From assembly GCF_047663525.1 (NCBI RefSeq), contig NC_092613.1, positions 5,419,501-5,483,500 of the forward strand: 64,000 nt of DNA. Direction: 5' to 3'. The stretch is from Anas platyrhynchos (lineage: Eukaryota; Chordata; Aves; Anseriformes; Anatidae). The position numbers and the translations under genes are program-made. The notes under the pieces are model-generated. The model did not search any database. It had not been told where the DNA came from and saw only the letters and a list, made by a program, of their open reading frames with translations. Positions 12,742 through 25,414 of the stretch are shown here, piece after piece (position 1 is the first letter of the stretch; each line of letters starts with the position of its first letter).

Positions 12742-14604
12742 CAGGTGAGGATGTGGTCGGGGTGCTGGGAACCGGCTGTGATTCACCAGCAGGTTGTGCC
12801 CGCCTGCCCCAGCCACGGCCCTGGGACACCGGGGTGTGGAGGGCTGGAGATGGCAATAAACCGGGGCCCGGCCATCCCAAAGCACCGGCACCGCTGCTGA
12901 GCCGGTCCTGGTGGCAACGGCCGGGCTCAACCCCAGGCTCCCCGGGTGTTTAATGGCTTGTGGAGGAGGTTCAGGGCTGGATACGCAACGAGCTCGGCGT
13001 TGTTTCACCTGCAGGCTGCACCGTGGTGGTGATGAGCGAGTTCTCTGCAGCACTGATAGGAACTGAGGGTGTCCAGCCGGACCTGCCCGTCCGAGCTGTG
13101 CTGGAGCACTGCTTTCTCCACCAAGATACGGGAGGAGGATCGCTCTCCCTGGGTCCTCCACTCATCCCAGGGGTCTGGCAGCCCCTGATGGCCGTGCCGG
13201 AGACTTATCAGCAGCGGGAGGCGCCTCGTTAGGCTGCGGTTTGTGGGGCTGCTGGGGTTTGCTCAGAGCGCTCTGATTTATCTCTGCTCCGGTGCTGCAC
13301 GGGCAGGGCAGCTGGTGATGTCCCCCGTGTCCCTCTCCATGTCCCCACAGAGGACAGCCACCGCAGGGGTGAGCTTGGCAAGCAGAGCAGCTCCCGAGCC
13401 TGGCCCTGTGTGTTTGCTTTGGGCCGAAATCTGTTTGTTTATAAACAAACCGCCGGGTTTGGGGAACTTTTGGTTCCTGCTCTGCTTGGGCACAGGGGCT
13501 GGCGGTACGGACACATGCACAGCCATCTCGGGGGTCTGGGGCTGGTGGTGACAGGGTGGCAGCACCGGGACATGCAGCAGGTGCTGCTGTGCTGGAGGTG
13601 CCACGCTCTGCTCCTGCGGTGGCTGTTCCTCAGCACTGGGAGCAATTTGGGCTGCTGCGAGCATTGCAGACCCTCTGGCACCCACATCGAGCTTTCGGGA
13701 TGCTCCCCACAGCCGCGAGCCGGGCTGTGGGTGCCTGCAGGGACTGAGAGCCTCGGCCACCCCGCATGGGGCCGGGCAGCTTGGAGCTGCTGCCCGCACC
13801 GTCCTTGGGAGCTGCTTGGCGCAATGCACTTGCACAACCGCCACGCGTGCGCTCTTGCGTCACAGCGCGGTTACAAACTGTTCTGGGGCCTGCGGAGGCG
13901 CAGGATCAGCCCTAAAAACACCGAGTTTCCCCGTATTCTGCCATCGCACCTGCGAGAAGATAAGGGGAGCGTGGTTTTGCACGAGGAAGGCAGCCGGGAC
14001 AGCAGTCGTGCTGCTGGGTGGCACGCGATGGCACCCCAACGGCACAGGAGGCAGCGAGGCTCTGACCTGCTCCTGCTCGGGGTAAATCCCCCCGGGGCCA
14101 TGCGGCCGTCTCGCGGCGAGCAGAGCGTGGAGAAGCCCAGGGGCACGCGGGCCTGTTCACAGAGACCCGAGCGCGCTGCCAGCCTCCACCCCACCTCACC
14201 GCTGCGGCAGGTGTGGGGCTCGGCGCCGCGCCGGCCCGGCACAGCCGGCTATGCCAGGAATGCGCCGAATGCGTCGGGGCTTGACTGTGGGTGCTCGGGG
14301 CGCAGAGCAGCCGCTGAGTCACTCGGAGGGCTGGCAGCAGCGTGGTGCAGCCCACGAGCTGGGGACGAGGCAGAGCGGTGGCAGCCTCGCGGCCCCAAAG
14401 CCTCCCCGAACCCGAATCCGCGCGGGAAGCGCCCGTCCTCCCTTCTGCAGGAGGAGCGAGGGGTGGGCGATGCACCGAGGCCACACGGGGCTGCGGTGGG
14501 GGTGGTGTTGGCAGAGCGATGCGCCACGTCGTGCCCCCAGCACCCTGGGGTGCTGCGGGGGTGACTTGCATCCGTCTGAGCACACCCTCTGCTCGTGCGC
14601 CCGA

Positions 14605-14700
14605 GTGCTTTTCCCTAATTGAGGGGTCTCCGGGAGATCCGACAGGGAACGGCAGAGAATTTGTGATTTAGATCAAAATAATCAAGGGTTTCTGTGGGGA
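14605..14700. other. AT-richer island
   Basis: gaatttgtgatttagatcaa aataatcaagggtttc; no coding content; possible regulatory element. Confidence 0.25.
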
Positions 14701-15159
14701 AACCTCCTGGGTCTGACCGCCCCCAGGCTGGGGCTCGTGCTGCACCCCAAGAGGAGCCCCCTAGGGCAGAGCCTTCAAACCCCACTGCTGGCAGCAGGAG
14801 GGACGCTTCCTGCACCCTGCGCCAGAGCCGGGGGCGTTGCACCTCCAAAATACCGACAGCTCGAGGGGTTTGTAAGGAGCTGGAGGCTCCCCATCCCATC
14901 TGGGTGTTTGTGGGGCCACCCCACGCACGATTCCCTAGTCAGGCTCCTCACCCATGGGTGCCCCATGTGGGGTGGGTGCCAGGGGCTCCCGGCGGGTCCG
15001 GGGAAGGAGGCAGCTCCCACCCGCAGGCAGCCACGAGCATTTTGGGGGTGAAGCAGCCCGATGGGAGCAGTCAGCCTGGTTACGGGAACGGGAAACCCAG
15101 AGCCCTGCCCCTATGCAAAGGGGCCGCGCACATCGCAGCCGAGCCCCGGCTGCAGGCAG

Positions 15160-15262
15160 ATCTTATCAGCCGCTGCATCTGCGCGCATTTACAGCTCACT
15201 CCCGTCTGTGGCTTTTTGAGCCATTTGATGGGCTTGTATCTTGATTAAAACCATCCCTCCAG
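15160..15262. other. AT-richer island with GATA and TCF-like motifs
   Basis: cttatcag at the start and ttgatgggcttgtatcttga later; non-repetitive. Confidence 0.25.
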
Positions 15263-18200
15263 CAGCCCTCCGCTCTCCAGCCCGCGCGGGGTGGTGCCGT
15301 GCAGATGTTTGGCCGTGGCTATTTTTGAGCACTCGCAGCTCGGACACCCCCGGGGCCGCAGCCGGGGCTGAGCTGCTGGAGAAGCCGAAATTTGCTGCGT
15401 GTCGGCGTCCGAAACCCTGATCCATGTGCTGCTGTGCCAGGGGGGCTGTGAGTACCCGCAGAGCCACGGCTGTGCCGGCGCTGGGCAGCATGGGTTGGGC
15501 ACGGGGGTCTTTGTTCCGTTATCCTGAGCAATGGGGAGAGATGGGGATGGGGACGGAGGTGCAGCAGCCCCCTTGTCCTGGGGGGTCTCCTCCATGGGTT
15601 GCGCTTCTTCTGTGCCATTTTGGGGCCGCAGGGGGATGCGGAGATGTCGTGCCGAGAGCGAGGTGTTGGTGTGCTGGGGCCTGGCACAGGATGCTCGGGG
15701 CCGCCGGTGTCAGGGGGACCCAAGGTTAATCATTCAGCCGCTCGCAGGTCAGGTAACAGCCAGAGGTGAGGGGGGGGGACGTGTGTCCGTCCTCTCCCCC
15801 CTGCCTGGGGAGGCTGTGCGGGGAGGAGATGTTGCTGCCGTGCTGGGTTAACCCTGTCCCCAACGATGTGCCTGGTCCTTATTGCAGCTAACAGGGACAA
15901 GCGCCCTGCCCGGCATGGAGCCGTGGGCACGGTTTTGGCTCTGTTCTCCCAGCAGTGAGCTGCTCACCGAGGCCGTGCTGGCAGCGCCTTGGGTGCTCTG
16001 TTCCTGCCCCCATGGGCGCTGGCATCGTGGCCCCTCGGCCAGCAGCCCCGGGAGCTGAGCTGGCCCCGGCACGGCTGCAGGAGCCAGGAGCTGTGGCTGG
16101 GCTGTAAACACGCTCGGATGAAGCTGCAGCCGCCGGATTTCCTTGGAAATGCTGCTCATGGAGCTCCAGGACCTCTCCATCCCCAGTCCCAGCAGGTCTG
16201 GCCCCATGGGGTGGCTGCTGCTGGCTGAGCTGGGTACAGAGGCAGGGTACAGCCCTCGGGGCTGCATGGGGACAGGCAGCACTGATCGGGGACACGGAGC
16301 AGCTTGGGGTGCACAGACACAGGACTTTGCAACCCCTGCAATACAGCTTACAGAGCGAGGAGATGAGAGGATTGTGCACATGAAGCTGCTCGGTGCTGCA
16401 GAGATGGCCACAAACCCCTGGGGGTGCAGAGCCCCCCGGGAGCCCCTCTGCACCCCCAGCGTCAGCGCTGCAGTGACATCCCGGGGACTTTTGGGGCACC
16501 GTGAGCCGAGGCAACCTGCCCACGGCGGGGCTGGAGCAAGGCGGTGCCGATGGGGTTAAGGCTGAGGTGGCTGTTTAATGATTGATACCGACCGCCGTCC
16601 CCAGGGCTCGGCACAAAACCACCCACCGGCAGAGCCGCCGGCGTCGGCGAGCGGCGTGGACGCGCGGTGACACCGGGGCGTGCGGTGACACCGGTGTGTG
16701 CGGTGCTGGTGCTGAGCCCCGGTGGCACACGTGGGCCATTGTCTGCGGCCAAGGACCGAGGGCAGCCGTCGGGGTGACAGGCGACGTGCCGCCGTGGCTG
16801 TCACCCTCGGGATGCTGCCGTGATTACTGCCTGCGCTGGCCCTAGAGGGTGCTGAGGATCCGGCCCCAAAGGATTTCCCCGGTGCCATAATCCCCCACTC
16901 ATGACCTGAGCTGCCCGAGGAGGGGCTCGGCTCCGGTTTGTTTTGCTGCCTCGTGCCGGCGATCGCTTGAGACAGGTATTTCTGCGCACTGGAAGTGGTT
17001 TGGTGAAGGGTTTGGAGAGGGGGTTAAATCCTTCGGGGATGGGGCTGGCATGCGGTTCTGTGGCCACGTTCGTGCATCAGTTTGGCAGAGGGGGTGTCCA
17101 GGAGGGGATGTGTCCCCCCGGTCTGCCCACAGCACCAAGCTGGGCCCCGAGTGGTGACCCCAATCCCTGCTGTGTCCCCAGCCCGGGCTGAGGGAGGGGG
17201 GAGGTCTGCAGAGCCAGAGCGATTCCAGGTTTGTAGGGCAAACCGTGGTGTGTGTGCGGGAGGCTGAAGGATTGCTGATAAATGTTCTTGATGTCTCGTG
17301 GCCGCTCGCCCACGCGGGTGCCCTGCCCGTGCCTATCGGTGCCTGCCACGGTGCCGCTCGGGGTGCCAGCAGCACGTCCAGCCCCTGCCCCGAGTGCCTG
17401 GGTGGGCAATTGTATGGGTCCACGCGACTGCTGTCATCCCCTCTGACCCCTGCTGGGTCACCTCCAGGCTGACAGACCCCCCCCCGGGGCTGGGGAGGGG
17501 GCTGGGCTGGTGGCATTTCAGGGGAGCTGCCCCATCCTGGAGGCACGGGGGGCTCTGGGAGCCTGGCGGTGTGCACCCCAAAACAGAGAGGAGGGATGTG
17601 GCTGAAGCAGGGCAATGCACCTGGCACTGCCGGGACACGGAGCTGCCACCTGCCCTGCCCCAGCCCCAGGTCGCTGCTGTCACCCCGCTGCTGTCACCCC
17701 GCCGTGACGCTCCCCATGCGTCACCCCACGGGTGCTGTCGGTGCTGCGCCCGCACCGAGCCCTGCGCCTCCCACATTTCATCCGGGCTGCCCCTCTGGGC
17801 GATGCCTTTCCCTCTCCCTTCTGGCCCCGGAGTTTCCAGGGAGATCAAACACAAACTGCCCTGCTTCTGCCGGACTCCTCTCCCTGGGACTGCTCCCCCC
17901 CGCCGCAGGCGATGCCGGCTGCCAGCAGCCGCTTTGTTCTCTGGAAATCCCCTGCCTTCCCCGTGCTCCCAGCCAGCCAGCAGTGCTGAGGCTGCTGGGG
18001 GCTTCTCCTGCCCCTTCCAGGGGGCTCTGCCTCCCTCCGACCCCCAGCAGGGACCCTCGGACCCCAGCCATGGGGACGTCCCCATCAGGGCCCCCTCCTC
18101 TGTGCGGTGGCGGTGAGGTGCCACAGGGGGCTGGGTGCCACGGGGCCACCCTGCGGGCTGTGGGCGTGCAGGAGCCGCCGTCCTCATGCAGGGGACTTTG

Positions 18201-21200
18201 CCCAGGCTCTGCCAGCCCTGGTCCTGCGGGCGTGATCCAGCTCAGGCTTTGTGCTTTCCCTCCGCTCACGTCTCCCAGGGGACTTGCGCGGGGATTTACA
18301 GCCAGGGTGTGTTTTGCAGGAGCCGCGGGTAAAGCCTGGCCTGGCCTCGGCGTGGAGGGTGCTGAGCAGGGGGTGCTGAGCCCCTGTGGGTGCCGCCTGG
18401 GGAAGCTCTGGGTGGTGGCGGGTGCTGAGCCGCAGTGCTCCCTGCCTGGGTGCCCTGGTGGCCACTGACGTGTGCGGTTTGTCACCGGGGCGAGGTGGCG
18501 GAGAGGATGGGTGCTGGCACCCTCCCTTCCCACCCGGCATCGCGGCACGGTCAGGGGGTGCCGAAGGGCTGAAGCCACCCTAAGCGCACGGTGGCCACCT
18601 CCATTTGGAGAACCCTTTTCAGAAGCTCCTGGCTCAGGATGGGGCAGAAAACAAAATTAAGCCTTGTGGTTCCCCCCCTGCTGCACCCCAGAAATGGACG
18701 GGGAGCACGGCAGGACCGTGCCTGCGGGCAGGGGGGACTCAGGCACCGCTCGGCTGCGTCCCCGTGCTGAGCCAGGACCAGCAGGACCAGGAGCTTGTTG
18801 TCATTAGCTGGGGGGGGGCTGCGCTGGGCTGCTGGCCCCCGTCCCTGCCTCGGCGGTGCCGGAAACGCTTGCTCAGCTGGGCGGCGGGGCTGGGATTAGG
18901 GCATGGATTTGGTTACGGAGGAAAAGCCGGCGGCGCGCGGAGCCGTGCGCATCGGTTGCGGGGCGCCGGCCAGCTGGCAGCGTGGTGGTGGGTAGGGGAG
19001 GAAGCTCCGCGCGTGGCCACGCACCCAGAGCTGTTTTTGAGCGCCCACAAGGCTCTGCAGAGCCCGTGGTGGTGGTGCAGGCCGGGGGGGTCACGGAGCT
19101 TCGCCCTCCTGTCTTTGCCTCCGTCTCCTCTTGTCCCCAGAGCCTTGTCCCCTTTCCCTGCCGTCCCCTCTCTCCCTCTCCACAGGGCCCCGAGCTAGCC
19201 GGCCTCACGCATAGCTTGTGAGCACGGGGGAATTCAGAAACGCTGAGAGCAGCATTTCCCAAACTTCTCCCCGTCGGCTTTGCTCCTGGCCGGCGAGTCC
19301 CCGCTCTTCCATTTGTTCAGCCGAATTCCTGTCCGCTTGCGCTGCCTCCCCTCCCACGGGGTTGTGACCCGGGCTGCTGGCTGGGCTGGGGCTGGCACAG
19401 GACGCCGGGAGCGCTCACGTCCCTCTTTTATCCCGCTTGGATCAGCTCCGGGGGGGGGGTGTGGGGTGGCTGCAGGCTGCCCCCCCTGCTCCCGGCAGCC
19501 AGCAGGAGCTGCGTGGCGGCCCCGTCCCGCTGCCTTCCCCCGGCCTCTCCCGGTGCAGAGGCAGCGGAGGAGCCGCTGGCACTTGTCCCCTGGCTGCAGG
19601 GCCGCTGCTGCGCCTGCAGAATTCAATTTTGTAAAAAAATTATTTCATTTTTATTGCATCCCGAGGAAAAGCTGCACCGGCCAACGCGCGGAGCAGAGCC
19701 CACGCAGCCAGCCCGCTGCACTCCCTGCCCCGAGCGGGGCAGCTCCATGTGTGCGGAGAGGCGGCTTTATTACTGCTGGGGGGAAAATAAATCTCCCCCG
19801 GGTGTCACCGACTCCTCGCAGACAAAGCCTCTCCTTTGTGCTCCCGGCTGCACCATGGGGCCGCGGAGGAGAGAAGAAAGGCTTCGTTTCTTGGTGCGTT
19901 TCGAGGTGCTTTGCTCCCAAAAAAGCCCTTTGCTCCTGCCCTTGGAAGTCGAGGGGGGGGCGGTTTGCTCTCCCACCTCCCTGCAGGGTGCCCACGGGTG
20001 CCGGGGCGACCCCACGGGTGCTGCGGCTTCGCTGCTTCCTAGGAGAAAAGAGATTTCAAGGGCTCAGCCCTGCCTCGCTCGGAGGAGAGGGATGTGGCTC
20101 CGGAGGAGAGGGAGAGGTGAAGAAAGGGCTAGAAAAACAGAAGAAGGAGGCCAAAACGCAGGGCGTGTTTGGCCCAGAGCCACGCGAGCCCCTCTCGCTT
20201 GGGAGCCGCCTGGATGCTCGCCCCCGAGCCGCTCTCGGAACCGAGTGTGGCTGCTCCAGGTTTACACCGGGCCCCTCCGTGGGGCGGGGGCCGGGGGGGT
20301 GTGGAGGCGCGTGCGGAGCTGAAATTCGGGTTGGGGCGTGGGAGGACAAGGTGCTCCGTTCCCGGTGGCGCGCAGCCAGCCTGGGAGCTGGGGGATGTTT
20401 TTAGCCGGCTGGGAGCGCTCAGAGGGGTTGAGCCCAACCTTGGGCGGGTTGGTGGAGAGGAGGGGGGCCGGGGACCCCCCTTCCTGCAGCTCTGCTCTGG
20501 ATTTAGCGCTTGGCAGGCTCCTGGGGCTGGGCGGAGAGGCTGCGCTCTCCTCCAGCTCCCTGGCTGTGCAGATAAGAGCCTGCAGCCCCGACGCTCTCCC
20601 ACTGCATGAGAGCAGCACGAGATGGGGTCACGCACCCCCTGAGCCCCTGCGCACTCGCTGCGGAGCAGACAAGACACTGAGGTTGGTGCGGAGCCCTGTG
20701 CGTGCAAAAAAAAATCAATGGAGAGGGGCCTCGCACACCCAGCTATGGGCGAGGAAGGGTCCTGACCACCCTGAGCAGGCAGCTGGGGAGGAAAGGGATG
20801 GGCTGCAGAGAAATTCCGAGGAAAAATCGCTGCCAGGAAGCCAGCCAGCTGCTGCTGAGTGTGCCCCGTGCCTGCCCCGCCAGGCAGAGCCAGCCAGCCC
20901 AGCCGCCCGTGGTTCCTGCCCGCGGGTGCAGGCTGGCATCGCCCGGCATCTCCTGCCTCTTTCCTGCCTCTCGAGGCCGGGTTGTGCCCGCTGCTGCTCG
21001 CACCGAAGGGCGATGCCAGCAAGGGATGCAGCCATGCAGGGCCTCGGCCACCGCAGGGTCCTCAGGTTTTGCTCCTGGACACGTCCCAGCCCTTGTTTGC
21101 AAGCGCTTGGGGAGCGGTGACCTTCACGGTCGCAGGAAGGGCAGCGGGGAGCCAGGAGGGTTTTCCCCCTGGGGAAAGGGTGGAGTTGTCCTCCCTGCGC

Positions 21201-23290
21201 TCAGCAAACTTTAACTTTGGGGAGGGGGAAGACCAGCAGCACCCAGACAAAGTTTGTTCTCCAGTTACCGCCTTTACTCCCTTCCCTTGCTCCCTACCTT
21301 TGAGAAAAAAAAAATGAAGGGGAGATTTTGGAGGGTTTTGCTTTGATGCTCACCCCAAGGAAAAGCCCCGGCTCTTATCTCCTGGGAGGTCTGGGGGAGC
21401 TCCCACCCTGGAGCTGCTGCTCAGAGCCCAGGAGCGTGTCTGCTTGCTTTGCTGCAGGGGGGCCGTGTCCATGACCACCCCCGGGCGCTGCTCAGCGTGA
21501 AATAGCCCAGCTGGGCAGCGGGGACGGCGCCTGCTGCAAGCTGGCAACGCCAGGGTTGAACCCGGGTTAAGGGCTGCTGGAGTCACCCCTGAGCGTGGCT
21601 CTGCTCCGCTTCGGTGCAGACGGGGAGGGGACAGGAGGTGAAACCCCGGCGTGGCGAGGAGAGGGGACGTTGGTGGCTCCTGTTGGCACCGCCATCGGGT
21701 GAGCCCCAGGTTTGGCACGCGGCGGCGGCGCGTTGGCACGCGTCCACGGGCCGTTGGGGGACCTTGACCGCGGGTGGCAGGGTTTGGGGAGCTGCTGCGA
21801 GGACGTGGGGACGTCCCAGGGACAGGCACTGCCCGTGGGCGCTGCAGCGGGCTGGTTTCTCCTCACACCTACAGGATGCCAGCAAGGGGGGCAGCGGCCG
21901 CGCCGCTCGGCTCCTCCACGCCTCCGAGGGCGGCTTCGGCACCGGGTGCCCCACACAGGTGCGTGTGGCTGCTTCGGGAGCTGCCATCCCAGCTGCGTTG
22001 GCACAGCCTCTGGCAGCGCTGGTGACGTGGTTCCCGGCCCCCTGGCAGGGACAGGGGCCACTTGTGCTGGCCGGGGAGCGGTGGGAGCATCCCCAAGCGC
22101 TGAGGCTGGGAACCGGCACTGCTCCAGCTCGCCGCGGGCTGAGGGACGAGGCAGGCTGCGGCTCCAGGTCCTGGTTTTGGGGAGGAGCAGGTGAATGATG
22201 CAATGGTGCTGGCGCCGTGCTGAGCGGTGCGTCGGGCTGCGTTGGTGTCCCGAGGTGGTCCCGGGGCCGTGGCGGAGCGGGGACGGGGCGTGATGGAGGC
22301 CAGCTGGCTGCCTGCGCTCCGCTTCCTTCTTTGGAGCTTTCTCCGGAGGGGAGGGAAGGCAGCGCTGACATTTCAGTCCATTATCATAACAGCCGCGATG
22401 CGTTTGCTTTCCCTTTTCAAAGCGCCGTGCCCAGGAAGAGGGCTGGGCACCCCCAATCCTGCCCCCTGGGCTCCCCCCTTCACCTGCCAGGGGGCTGAGG
22501 GCGCCCCAAATCCTGTCTGGGGGTGCCGGAGCCCTGCTTCTGGCACCCTGCAGGGCCCCGTCTCCCCCCCCCGAAGCTGCTGGGTTGTACGGCGCTGGTC
22601 GATGCTGGTGCTGATCCTGTTCCCTGGGGTGACCTGGAAAGGGATGGAGGCACAGCAAGAGGGGGGGGGAGCGGGGAGGGTTTGGGGACAGGAGCAGGGG
22701 GAAGGGATAAGGATGCAGCCAGGGAATGCAGGGCAGCAGCAGCAGCGCCGGCTCAGCGCCTTCCTCCCCGCGGCACCCTCCCCTCCTCAGGCAGCACCCC
22801 CTGCACCGCTCGGTGCCGGAGAGGGGCGAGGGGCTGGGGGGGAGACAGGGACCAGCAGCCCCCACCCCACTTCGCCCTTCTCCTGCACGCTCGCCTCTCC
22901 CCGACGCTGCACCTGGGCTGGGGGAGGCGGCGTGTGCAGCGCTGCCCTTCGCCTCTCCTCTGCGTGGGGACGCGAGCGGGAGCTGTTTGTCCCTGTCATC
23001 GCCTGCCGGCTGCCTGCCGCGCTCCAGGGCTCGCCAACCCGCGCTGCGCCGGGGCTGCCAGCACCCACCGCAGCAGCCACGAGCCCCAGCGCTGCCGGAT
23101 GCCACCAGCGCAGGGCTCGGGGGGCTGCCACTGCCAGGAGAGGACATCGAGCCCTGTGGCACGTCGCCGGTGCCCCCCTGCCAGTGTGGCACCCATGGCA
23201 CGTGCGCCGTAGCCGGGCGGTGGGTGGCACGGGACCCCCCTCGCCCACCACTGCCATGGTGGGAGCCGGCAGCCAGAGCTGAGCCTGCAG

Positions 23291-23329
23291 GGCCCCGGCA
23301 CCATGCTGAAGTTTCGGGCGGACAGGAGG
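23291..23329 (+). CDS. candidate small 5' coding exon of PLEKHA6
   Basis: Flanked by an acceptor-like gcctgcag and a donor gtgagg. Contains caccATGC (A at -3) and the codons MLKFRADRR, ending in phase 0. It cannot join directly to the WW-half exon at 25334 because the phase differs, so at least one intermediate exon would be needed. It may equally be chance. Confidence 0.25.
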
Positions 23330-24819
23330 GTGAGGTAGGACCCCCCCGGGGGGTTTGGCGTGGTGGTGGTGGTGGCTGGGGGCACCTCGGGCCGGGCAGC
23401 GAGTGCTGCATTGCAGTGCTCGGGAGTTTCGGGAGCGGGGTCACAGAGGCAGCTGCTCTGGGCGGGGGGTTAAGGAGCTGCCCCAAAACCCCGAGGGAAC
23501 AGCGGGTCTGGGGGTGGGAGCAGCATGGGGAGGGGAAAGAGGTGCCTGGGGTGGTGCGAGGAGGAGCCGTGGGGGTGGGAAAGCACCCGGGGGGGCTGCA
23601 AAGCCAGGTGGGCACCTCGGGCTGGGGGAGAGCCCAGCTTGCAGGCAGAGAAAGCCACGTTGGTGGGCAGGGCTGGGGACCCGGGGGATGTCCCCAACAG
23701 GGGCTTGGCAGCACCGGTGGCTTGGTGCAGCCCCGGCTGTGCAGGGCTGGGGTGTTTGGGGTGCTCCTGGCTCCGTGTCTGCACCCTCCCTGCGTGTCAG
23801 CTCCCCGTAACCTGCCCTGTCCCTGCCGTGGTGCTGTGGCTCTCCAAAGTCACCTGTGGGGACAAAGGGACCCGAAGCAGCTCCAGACCCCATGGCAGAG
23901 AGCTCCTTTGGTGCCCCCGGAGCAGGGAGCACAAAACGGGGGCGCTGCCACCGCAGCGAACTCGCAGCAGATGCGGTCGCGGCACAGAAAAACCCGGTGC
24001 CAGGGGAGCAGCTGCTGCCCCTCGCTGCGGGGTGTGGGCGCCTTGCAAAGGGTTTTCAGGTGACCCCGCTAATGAGGAGAGCAGGCGGAGGGGGGCAGAG
24101 AAGGATGCGGGGCCAGGATGGGATCTGCAAGGGGGAGCAGCTCCCCGCAGGGCTGTTTTTGGCAGAAAGCAGTTAATATCGGCTGAGCCTGGCTGGAGCC
24201 CAGCTCCAGGGCGATGCGTGCGTGGATGGGATGGGATGGTCTTGGCAGCTGTTTTCTTCCTCAAACTTCCCCTCCTCTGCTGACACTCGGCACTCCAGCA
24301 GGGTGCCGGGCTGTTTACATGGTGTGTGGCCAGGGGGTACCCGTGTCCTGGTGCCTGGCACATGCTGGGGGCTGTCACCAAAATGGGGTCCTCAGCGCCC
24401 CTTGGTGCAAGTCAAACACCCCAGGGTGGAGCTTTTGTGGCACAGAGCACCCAGCTGGTGAGCATTGCCCCACAGGAGGCAGCATCCTTCCACCGGCCTG
24501 GCAGCATTTTGGGGACAGCTGCCTGCAAAACCCCTGCTTGGGGCTCTGCTGAGAGCCCCCCACCTCCACCCATGCCCCCCAGGAGTGCTGCCAGCAGCAG
24601 GGCCCGGGGCTTTGTGACCCTGCTCTTAGCCTGACTCCAGATATTTTGGCAAATGGCTCTGAGATCCGCCAGCCGGAGCAGAGGATGTGACGTTGAGGAT
24701 GTCGCTTTAGGACGGGCCACGGCTGCTGCCTCTGCAGCGATTTGTGCTGACAGCCGGGGGGGTTATGGTAATGTCTCACCACGCGGCAGCCGACGCCGTG
24801 TGATGTGTCCAGCAGAAGT

Positions 24820-24849
24820 AATGAGGTCTCAGCCATCGGAGACCTCATT
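24820..24849. repeat. perfect 11-bp hairpin
   Basis: AATGAGGTCTC, eight-base loop AGCCATCG, then GAGACCTCATT. It lies 0.5 kb upstream of the first recognised PLEKHA6 exon, inside a short AT-richer stretch. Confidence 0.8.
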
Positions 24850-25333
24850 TCGGCTCTTGGCGAGGCAAAGGCTGTCTGGGAAACGCAGCTGAAATTTGCT
24901 GTGCGGATTATGAAGCGCGTGGATGAGCGGAGGGAGCAAGGGAAGCATCCACCCGGCAGCGCTGCAAATCCAGGGGTCGCACAGGGGGCTTTTGGGGATC
25001 CCCCTCCACGCTTTTGGGGCACCAGCAAAGTGTGGTGCAAAGAGTACAGGACGCACGACAAAGCCCTGGTGCTGGAGCAGGAGATGTGGCGCTAAAAACA
25101 AAGGGATTTATTTCGGGGGGCGGTGGGGATGGATGGAGCTGTCGCACCCAGGTTCGCACAGGCGGTGTGGAGCTGTGCTCTGCGCCGGGGCTCAGCAGAA
25201 GCTCAGCACCTCCCCGGGTTTCTGTGCACCCTCGGACCCCATCCTCCTCCTCCTCCTCAGCTCTTGGGGCAGCAGTGCCATGGGTCTCCCCCCCGTGGCT
25301 CTAACCCTGCTCCCCCCTCGCTGTGCCTTGCAG

Positions 25334-25414
25334 CCACAATGAAAGGCGGAACACGTTCCTGCACCCAGTGACGGGCCAGGTCCCAGAAGAAAACTCAAGA
25401 CTGGACTTGCAGAA
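25334..25414 (+). CDS. PLEKHA6: PLEKHA6 exon, second half of a WW-like domain
   Basis: The acceptor is ccttgcag and the donor gtaggt. The exon reads HNERRNTFLHPVTGQ and then VPEENSRLDLQ, and its last two bases complete a Lys codon with the next exon, giving ...LQKPTLDM. The same arrangement (HN..TT.F.HPVTGQ..PEN) ends the second WW domain of PLEKHA7. Its first base completes a codon begun in an earlier exon, so coding sequence must lie upstream. Confidence 0.8.

Larger units (their letters stand above)
1..25333. other. PLEKHA6 upstream / 5' intronic region without established coding exons
   Basis: No reading frame in these 25 kb shows a domain, motif or exon chain that I recognise; the many long open frames follow from the high GC content. 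In the syntenic human block PLEKHA6 has a very long 5' part with non-coding exons, so this stretch is probably promoter plus first intron(s). Items inside it that can be supported (candidate 5' exons, motif clusters, AT islands, tandem repeats, a MIR-like relic) are listed separately. The remaining sequence is GC-rich, with G and C homopolymer runs and nothing else I can name. Confidence 0.6.

Noticed and set aside
21567-23714. 715-residue open frame on the minus strand
   Set aside because: Pro/Arg/Ser-rich translation of GC-rich DNA with no domain; overlapping frames on both strands are equally long.
22726-24063. 445-residue open frame on the plus strand
   Set aside because: Composition-driven; it covers the candidate splice sites near 23.3 kb and has no family resemblance.
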